Assembly (NCBI GenBank): GCA_963931865.1
Contig: OZ007510.1
Span: 6,921,399-6,985,398 of the forward strand
Origin: Axinella damicornis
Taxonomy: Eukaryota > Porifera > Demospongiae > Axinellida > Axinellidae
Direction: 5' to 3'
Length of the DNA stretch: 64,000 nucleotides
Every line of letters starts with the position of its first letter. The first letter of the stretch is position 1. The notes beneath the pieces are model-generated. The model searched no databases, was not told where the DNA came from, and was given only the letters and a program-made list of their open reading frames with translations. Position numbers and translations under genes: made by a program. This document shows positions 56,735-64,000 of the stretch, in pieces.

Positions 56735-57060
56735 CTATATTCTGTTTGAAGAAAGACATTGGACACTGCTGATATCATCAGCAAGGGTGGAGAGTCCAAT
56801 GTCATGTAAGACCTCGACAAGGGTAGCCCAGGTCACTGGCACTTTGCCCCTTCCAGCCAGCCACTGCTGGAGGATTTCAGTATTAATTCGCTGTGGAGTG
56901 TACAAGCACCTGTAGGCTATGTTCTTGACTTTCGAGCCAGTTTTGTCTTGCAGGAGGAGGATGCCAAACTGCTCGTACTTGGTTCCAATCTCTTCGGCAA
57001 TGCAGACCTTTGTTTTGTCAGCACATGTAAAGACCAGTAGCTCTGGCATGGTGGGTTTGG
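56735..57060 (-). CDS. Alternative Death-domain terminal exon
   Basis: Starts after CCTACAG in phase 1. Encodes PELLVFTCADKTKVCIAEEI, KYEQFGILLLQDKTG, INTEILQQWLAGRGKVPVTW and LVEVLHDIGLSTLADDI, then stop. The Q-Q-W-L and V-T-W-x-x-L-V-x-x-L pattern is typical of sponge-type Death domains and clearly different from the Death exon of A and B. Confidence 0.8.
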
Positions 57061-60000
57061 CTGTAGGAAGGAAGGTGTTAAAAAATTAATCATACAGACA
57101 GTCTAGTCTACCTCCTTTAAGGCAACTTTAAGGTAACTATCTACAATTTATGGTTGATACATAGAGGCTTGACAGGCAACCTGGAGCAGTTGAGGAACAC
57201 ACACCTTCACCAGTGGGAGAGGCTCCTGTGGATTCTATATGCATACGGGAGTGATCAGGGATCTGTGCATGGCCAGCCTGAGAGGAAGCATACTGGAGAG
57301 TCTGGGAAGTACACAGTCGAGCTGCTTCATTAACTGCAAGTTCAGATAAAATGAGAGCAGGGACCAATGACATGAGACAAATGAAGACATTTACATTGAT
57401 CAACATAATATTATGGGCATACTTACATATACCTGCATGATCGGAGCAATACAACTGCAATCAGAATCAAACCCAAATTCTGACTCACCGTGATGAGTGA
57501 CATCATGTCTTGTCACAGTTGTCCGATCTCCCACCTGTGCTCTCTCGGGCTCCAGTACAGCTGCAGAGAATATAAAGATATTACCTGCTATCAATGGTGT
57601 TCCTGTGACACATGTACAAAATACAGATATGCATAGGGCTATTTAGGGCCTCCCTGAAACATGAACAGTGATAGTATAGATGCCACACTACTAATCCGAA
57701 AAAACAACCAGACAAGCTCAAGGCACTTAGTCTCATTCCCGGGCTCCCCCCTGCACGCACAGCGACAGAAAATACGGAGAACCTGGGAACGAGGCTACAA
57801 GCCACTCCTGACATTAATTTTGAAAGATGCCCACACTGTGTCAGAATACCTGTTGAAGCTCAGGCCGCGCCTCGTGAGACTATGGGGTCGTGCACTGCTT
57901 AAAATGCTGTTTGTGCGAAAACCGTCGTGAGGGAGGCAATTTTGAACTAGCCCGTCTGAAGAAAGAAGAAGAAAGCCAATTTTGGCAGTTTGGCGACTTT
58001 CTGGTTTGGTACTTTTGCAATTATTTTTGGGTCTTCTTGGCCAGGAAAACACTTAAAGATGAATGGTAAGTTGCCATAGAGGCTTATATTATGTTTACCG
58101 TTATTGAGCTTTTGGCATTAGCATATTATATGCCCATCCACTCTATAACCACAGAGTCTACCAACTCTATGACCTGATAACGAGCACTACGTAACCACTT
58201 CACTGTTCACTTTATTATGAACTTTTCATGCAGATCTAGAATAACCAGCTCATGATCACTTGTTGTGCAGCAAATCCTAGCAACCATATATCTCCAGGTA
58301 GCCAAGGAGTGATGACATCACTCATGTTGCCTAGAAACCTAGAAACCAGCTTATTTGAAATCACTTTCTTTGTCTGTAGAGATGGTGAAGTTGTTGTCTT
58401 CAAGTACAGAGAACACTTCGCTCAATGAACGTTTGGCTGCCGTTTAAGCAGAATGGATGGTGTACGCTAAAGTGTCCACAAAACATAGCACCCGTTGTAG
58501 AGCAATGCCCGGATATCTTGAGTTAGCGCTCAATTTTGTTTGTTTTTTTAAAAAGAAGGTACTACCAAGGGTGCCATATAATACCCGTAATTGTTATGAA
58601 ATTGACATGCAGTACATGACAACAAACAGGAAGATATCGCCCCAGCAGTAGTCTCGTCCCCAGACCCCGAACGCGCACCCCGTGTGCGTTCGGGGTCTGG
58701 GAATGAGACTACCTCAGCATGAGGCTTTCTGGAATTAGGCCATTGGAACTCTATCTATAAGGAAGTTACAGGAAAGGAACTTCCATGAAATGCAGAGCCA
58801 CCACATAATGCTCATACTACTGTTGTGTCGAGTGGTCTGCATTCCCCCTGCCCAATGTCTTACCAAGGTAACTTTCCTCTTCACCACTTCCTTTTCCTTT
58901 TCCACTGGCACCTACTGGCAGCTGCAAGCAACACAAACAGGAACAACTCAGTCAATAACGCTCACTCGACTTATTCTAATAATCCATTCACTTCATGCTG
59001 AATCTACGCATCAGCAAATTTCAATCACTCACCGGGTGTCCAAACCAGACACGACTGATGGCAGGGAGATCACACGGGTCTCCAGTTTGCATGCATTTTA
59101 TAACACATGGATCCTGATCGAGACATACAGCTACGTGTTCCTTTTTGTCGGAGCAAGACTGGCGAGTGCAGTAGAACCCAAGGTTGAATGAAGAATCACA
59201 GTTGTAATGAAGACACTTGCTAACTGCAACTATGCCTTGTTCAATACAGTGTCGGATTGAGTTACACACCTCATGAGGGGAGGTCTGAAGCTTATCAGCT
59301 GAGGCTTGAGTGGTGGTGGCATGCGCTGAAATCTCTAGGTGAGTGGCATGTGTGGTGATTGAGATGGGAAGGAACTCTCGACCAACATGAAATGCCACTC
59401 GATTGCGTGATACTTCGTCTTCTCGGATGCGCCAGGTCATCACTGTTCCACCATTGTTGTGCTTTGAAATCAGGTGGACTGTGAGGGCACTGAAGACACC
59501 TTTGGGACAGTAGCCACACTGGAAAGTGACCAAGAGGGGTGGGATACCGCAACGATCCCCATCGGCAGTGCTTGCACTGACTGCCGCATGGCTGAGCACA
59601 CATGGCATGAAATACCGTGTGACATTTACACCTGCATCTCGAATCGGAGCGATGATGTGCAGGTGCTCCAAGAGCTTCACAAGCTTTAGACTCGTTAGAT
59701 GCTTGGTTGACAATGCAAATGTTTTTGTAAGTGACTCAATTGTGCTCAGTGAGAACATTCCTAACTTTCTGAACTGCTTGGCAGCATAGGGACCAGCCTG
59801 CTTGAAGATGAAAGTGCTCGAAATCAGCTCGGTGATGTTTCCATAGATCAACTGGGGCTCTAGGATGACTAAATCAGAAAATTCCTTGACATTTTCAAAG
59901 TAGCGGAGGATACCTACCTTGGTGTGGAGGAACCACAGGGCTTCATTCAGCTCATCTCGTGTATCAATGCCACACTCACTAGCGATTGACAGGCACTGTT

Positions 60001-62639
60001 CGTAGCTGATTACAGGAATGTTCAGACTCCTGAGGGCTAAGCTGAGGACTAGCCAGGGAAGGGGGACCTCAATGTGAAAGGATGGGTGACATGCAATGCG
60101 CTCAACTATCTTACGAATCTTCCGTGCATCCATCCCGTCAGATGAGACATTATTGACTGTGACCACTGGCTCATCTTCAGATGCAAACTCAAGCATATTT
60201 CGGCGGTAGTACTCCGTCTGCTCCAGGGTGTATTTCAACTCTTGCTGTATCGCTTTGATCTGACCCTCACTCGCCAGGTCTTCATGGGTTCCAACTAGAA
60301 CCACTTTAGGTTCTACTGCCACCATCTTGGTGCTGGTATAGGAGACATAGCTGCATGTGGATGCAATGCTGGCCAACGACTGAAGGAGAGCTTCTTTCAC
60401 GGTGAAGCTGGACACATACGGAATGGTTTCCTGGGTGGGAGGTCGTACAAACATCACTCGGTACTTCTGGTTGAGGTCATCGGTAAGCTTGAAGACCAGG
60501 AAGAACAAGGAAGGCCCAGATATGAGAGCTGGGAGCACCTCTTGAAACTCTGGCTGTCCCCCTGTGTCTGTGAAGTAAATGGTGAGCGAATCGGTCAGAA
60601 ATGCTTCTACTTCACTCCACTTTTGATTTTTGAGAGCCTCCTTAAAGATGTCGAGGGGAGGTTTGAATCCAGGGACAAAGGCCGATGAAGTGGACACACC
60701 ACCACGTTTCCCGAATCGAAAGAATGGTTGTAGCCTAGAATGTGCTGACTGGGATTCATTCTCAGGAGATAGGGAGGCAGAGGCGCTGGAGGTCTCATTG
60801 CCATCGTACTTTGTGGTATTTTCTGAGGCTGGTGGCTCCGGAAGGATTTTACCACCAATGTGGGACTTTGTGACAGCTTTCAGCAAGCCTATTGCTTCCA
60901 TATCGTACGTAATCACCTCCCACACCAGGCCTGGTTGGAGAGCCTTGGCAACTACCATTGTCATCTTCTTCACAGTGACCTGTATGATCTTTTCAGCAAC
61001 GCCAGTGCTTGCGGAAATGGGAGCACCATGACGCACTTGAACTGCTTGCGATTCATCAGAGGTATCAGGAAGGTCGGGAGCAATGGAAGGCTGCTGTCCT
61101 GTAAGACGTGCAAGGAGGGTGGATTTTCCAACACGTGGATGCCCACTCATTATACACTGCAGTATGTTCAACAGGAGTTTCCCCTTCTCCTGGATAATTC
61201 TGTCGCAGACCGTGAGATGGCGCATTTCCTCCGCTGAAAAAAATGTGTGCAGAATCATCTTTAAAGTGACAGTAGAAAGTTACTGGAATGTAGCTAGAGA
61301 GACAGAATCTGATAAAAGTAGTTCTGTTTAGAGCACATTGGGTTTTTTCCTTCCCAGGACTATCACTCACACAATGAAATGTAGGTCCCTTTTGTACTGT
61401 GAGCCGGTAGCCTGCAATGAGGCTAGTATACACACTGCACTGCCGGACTGTCCTAGCTGGAGTATGGGTCTCTATCGCTGTGACTAGAATATGGACTGGA
61501 ACAATGGCACCATTTCGCACTGTGTGTGTTCTAGCTTCTTTAGTCCCTGTCCATCATCCCAATATTTAAGAATATATCAAGACAGCTTTAAATTTGCCCA
61601 CAACCAAATTTTCCATGCATGTTCAGCTGATGGCACTATACATGGCACAATTGGCAGTCACCAAGAACACTCCTGACCGATGCCGAAAGCCATCAACATT
61701 GAATAGCGTTGCAACACAAAAGCATGCTGATAAACTTAAACGAGCATCAGCAGTGAACTCACTTCCATGTAACCTATTGTCTATTCAGACTCAATCCCCC
61801 ATGCTGTATCCAACTACTTAGTTTCGTGATTTTCTGTTCTTTACTGACTCCAATACTTTCCATGTACACAATCGGCAGCTTAGAGTGTAAAGCATATACT
61901 GCCATTCAAATTCAACACAGGAGTGGCACCACAGAGCAACTATGAAAGGTATTGACTACACTAGCACAAAGCGTACTAGTAGCCTCGTACCCAGTCCCAC
62001 GCCCAGCTTTCCGTCGCTTGCAGTACGGTAAAGCGGCGAGCAGCAAGCGACGGAAAGCTGGGTGTGGGACTGGGAACGAGGCTAGTGTACTAGCACAAGC
62101 ATACTACAAAGTGTTGCTACAGTACAAAGCGTAGCTACAGCTACCGTAGAGTACATATCAAGCGCTCATGGTTTGGGGACATTAGAACACAGTTGAACAG
62201 GGGGTGGGTGCTAGATAGGTACTCAGACTGATTAGGCATGTAGTATCTGTATAAACAACAAGCACTGTAGTAAGCTGTGTATATCAATGACCGGCTACGA
62301 ATATTTTCACGTAAGGCAGAGAAAGCACACCATAGTTCACACTTCACTGTAAATCGGCCTTTTCGAATGTACAACCTTACCCAAAGGTTAGGCTAAGTTA
62401 CGTAGAAATGCTGTTGAAGATATTTTTTGTGATGGGTGGGCCCTTACTACAAAGAGGGGGGTGGGCGCTTGATACGTACTATACGGTATCATCCGGAGAG
62501 ACACACTGGCAGACTATACTCCGCTCATTCTTTTACATCGCCATTGTCTTTCTCCGTACACCATACAGTTATTTCCGCACATTCTCCACACCAATTAAAG
62601 AACTTTCAAAATCAAGCTCTCGGGTATTGCCAACCAGGT

Positions 62640-62673
<34 letters not shown>

Positions 62674-63077
62674 ATGGTGCCAATGAAGGCTTTCTATAGC
62701 TGAGCCCAGACACGGCCATGCACTTTGCACTTTTCAGGTGCACCCACCCACCTCCCTCTGTCCCACCCTTTCTGCTCATGCAGGACATTGCTGGATGCGA
62801 CATAACAAAGCTGAGAGTTTCATGACGTCATATGAAGTCACTGGTCTGGAAAGGGTTACTGTGTGCAAACGTATATCAACTACGTACACCTACCAGTCAA
62901 AGACTGAACGAGCTGTGGGTGTGAAGATGAGCTCACTACATGTACATCGTTGCTGGTACTCACCAAGTGTAAGCTGGACATGTCTGGGTAGAGCATCCTT
63001 GTTTTCCCGGGGCTGTCCCAGCTGGCTGCTGGGGATGACGTCTGTCACCACACACTCACCAGGGGTACCAGTACACT
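56735..63077 (-). CDS. Kelch-Roc-COR gene copy C with replaced Death domain
   Basis: Partial at the 5' side (kelch exons lie beyond the window). Exons seen: 63077-62964 (linker), 61233-59033 (Roc-COR, open, 2201 bases), 58921-58864 (Gly/Lys/Glu linker). Homology with A and B then stops inside intron 7 near 58790. Downstream are three exons that fit in phase: 57560-57489, 57333-57205 and 57060-56735. The last encodes a different Death domain. Predicted product: ROCO protein with a swapped C-terminus. The alternative is that 57560-56735 belongs to a separate short gene. Confidence 0.7.
57205..57560 (-). CDS. Two small phase-1 exons before the alternative Death domain
   Basis: Exon 57560-57489 (72 bases, AVLEPERAQVGDRTTVTR start) and exon 57333-57205 (129 bases, VNEAARLCTSQTLQYASSQ start) are both phase 1 on each side with good acceptor tracts. 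No known domain; probably a flexible linker. Confidence 0.65.
57728..57797. mobile_element. TAGTCTCATTCCCGGG MITE
   Basis: 70-bp element ending CCTGGGAACGAGGCTA, flanked by CAAGGCACT and CAAGCCACT (8 of 9 matching). Confidence 0.65.
58070..58648. other. Unassigned stretch inside gene C intron 7
   Basis: No repeat family or exon is recognised, and it is not homologous to the same intron of A or B. It came with the replaced segment. Confidence 0.5.
58649..58711. mobile_element. Short TAGTCTCG hairpin MITE
   Basis: TAGTCTCGTCCCCAGACCCC pairs with GGGGTCTGGGAATGAGACTA around a GCGCACCCCGTGTGC turn. Flanks CCCCAGCAG and CCTCAGCAT match at 7 of 9. Confidence 0.7.
59033..61233 (-). CDS. Gene C Roc GTPase and COR exon
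   Basis: Same motifs as copies A and B: GHPRVGKST, DTGGQPEFQ, GTHED, LWFLHTKVGILRYF. It is three codons shorter than B because SDKA in the Ser-rich region is reduced, and has its own substitutions (RPPTQETIPYVSS). Open throughout, so under constraint or recently active. Confidence 0.9.
61980..62084. mobile_element. 105-bp TAGCCTCG MITE in gene C intron 5
   Basis: Ends TAGCCTCGTACCCAGTCCCA and the reverse complement. Flanks GCGTACTAG and GTGTACTAG match at 8 of 9. The homologous intron of gene B (about 26430) lacks it. Confidence 0.75.
62641..62673 (+). repeat. Poly-C run in gene C intron 5
   Basis: More than 30 C; the equivalent run in gene B is at 27055-27078 and is preceded there by about 85 extra bases. 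Confidence 0.85.
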
Positions 63078-63415
63078 CTGAGGGAGGGGGACAAATACCG
63101 TATGTACTGTCATACTACCAGTCATGACAGCTAACTACATGTACTCTCTGGTATAAATAACAAGACGTTGCACAGGTCAAACAGGCCTTGATGAATGCAG
63201 AGTTAAAGGTTGTTTTTATGAAAAGAAATGTGTACATTGTGGAGACCACTTTTCGCTTACAACCTTGATGTAGACTCATGTTTTCCCAAACTTTGTTTCT
63301 TTCTCTTCTTTCCGTGATTCTGCACACTCTCACTTTCAGCGTGCTTTCTAATTCTAAGGAGCATAGCTATACGTATTCACTCGCTAATAGTCCTTTTGAA
63401 CTCGTACATTTTCAG

Positions 63416-64000
63416 GTACCGTAGTCTCTCAAAAATACGCCCATGGGCGATGAATTTAGAATCTGCTCAAAGAGGGGGATGGGCGTATTTTCGAGGACCC
63501 CTCTCCCGAAAATAGGCCCACCCAAGTACATGCGTATACGAGTGCAATACTGCAACAGTCATTCTAGCAAGGCTTAACCACTACTAGTCCCGGAGTTTCT
63601 TGGTGAGCAGGAACAATCTCTTCGTGTGAGTAGCTACAGGAACAGCAAACAAGACACAGCAGGACTGCTTGAATGACGTCGAGTGCGCAGACTATCTTCG
63701 GGACTTGCCGATTGCTGCAGAAATCCGTAGTGCGCTGCTAGTGCTATGCTACGCTAAGGCGATTGCACACGCGAAGACACAAACATGCAATGCACAGCGC
63801 GTGCACAGTCTCATGTCATGCATTCAGTGCAATGGCATGCAACATAATGAAATTCATTGCAAATAGTACCGCGAGCGCAAGCCTTCATTTCTTAGTCCAA
63901 CCTCTTTGACAGTGCTTCTTCGGAGCTATTCAAGTGCTTTCTTTGTTCGAGCTAATAGGGTGGGCGTACTTTCGAGTAATAAATGACCCTTTGCAACAAC
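63416..64000. mobile_element. Partial foldback element at the right edge
   Basis: Begins TACCGTAGTCTCTCAAAAAT and shows GGGGGATGGGCGTATTTTCGAG hairpins, then GGGTGGGCGTACTTTCGAG near 63958. Related in layout to the 3047-3606 family. A 65-codon frame at 63669-63866 has no recognisable domain. The right terminus is outside the window. Confidence 0.5.

Overview
The window looks like nuclear DNA of a marine invertebrate, most likely a demosponge. The reasons are intron-rich genes with GT/AG junctions, kelch-Roc-COR-Death proteins, DIRS-type tyrosine-recombinase retroelements and very dense foldback/MITE repeats. The species cannot be fixed from sequence alone.

The backbone is a minus-strand tandem array of four copies of one gene, called D, A, B and C from left to right. 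Each full copy encodes N-terminal kelch repeats, a Roc GTPase, a COR domain and a C-terminal Death domain, so a ROCO-type signalling protein. Copy D (5245-6576) shows only its first two exons; the rest lies left of the window. Copy A (17617 down to 9659) and copy B (43464 down to 22912) are complete in eight exons with matching phases, about 1240 and 1243 residues. Copy C (from 63077 down) lacks its 5' exons because the window ends. Its normal Death-domain exon is missing, and the downstream segment instead offers three phase-1 exons ending in a different Death domain (57560-56735), an apparent exon-shuffling swap. A decayed second copy of that cassette lies at about 53.6-55.6 kb.

Between genes lie three versions of one intergenic block (about 6.6-9.6, 17.7-22.9 and 43.5-53.6 kb). 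Each carries its own insertions, so the paralogous blocks act as empty sites for one another. Insertions seen this way include foldback MITEs with 9-bp duplications, a 602-bp TTAA/piggyBac-like element, a tRNA-derived SINE-like insert, and a 4.79-kb DNA transposon at 48121-52914.

That transposon is the most striking object. It has CACTG termini, a 4-bp ACGT duplication and an apparently intact ten-exon gene for a roughly 1006-residue protein. The N-terminal half resembles the RAG1 zinc/RING region. The C-terminal half carries a D-D-(C2)-(H2)-E layout like that of the RAG1/Transib/CACTA group.

Positions 1-6700 and 36868-43560 are near-identical copies. Both carry a decayed DIRS-like cassette (RNase H plus tyrosine recombinase, no reverse transcriptase) next to long direct repeats. 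In gene B this block lies in an 8.2-kb intron 2, together with an older gag-like/recombinase fragment at 35.0-36.2 kb.
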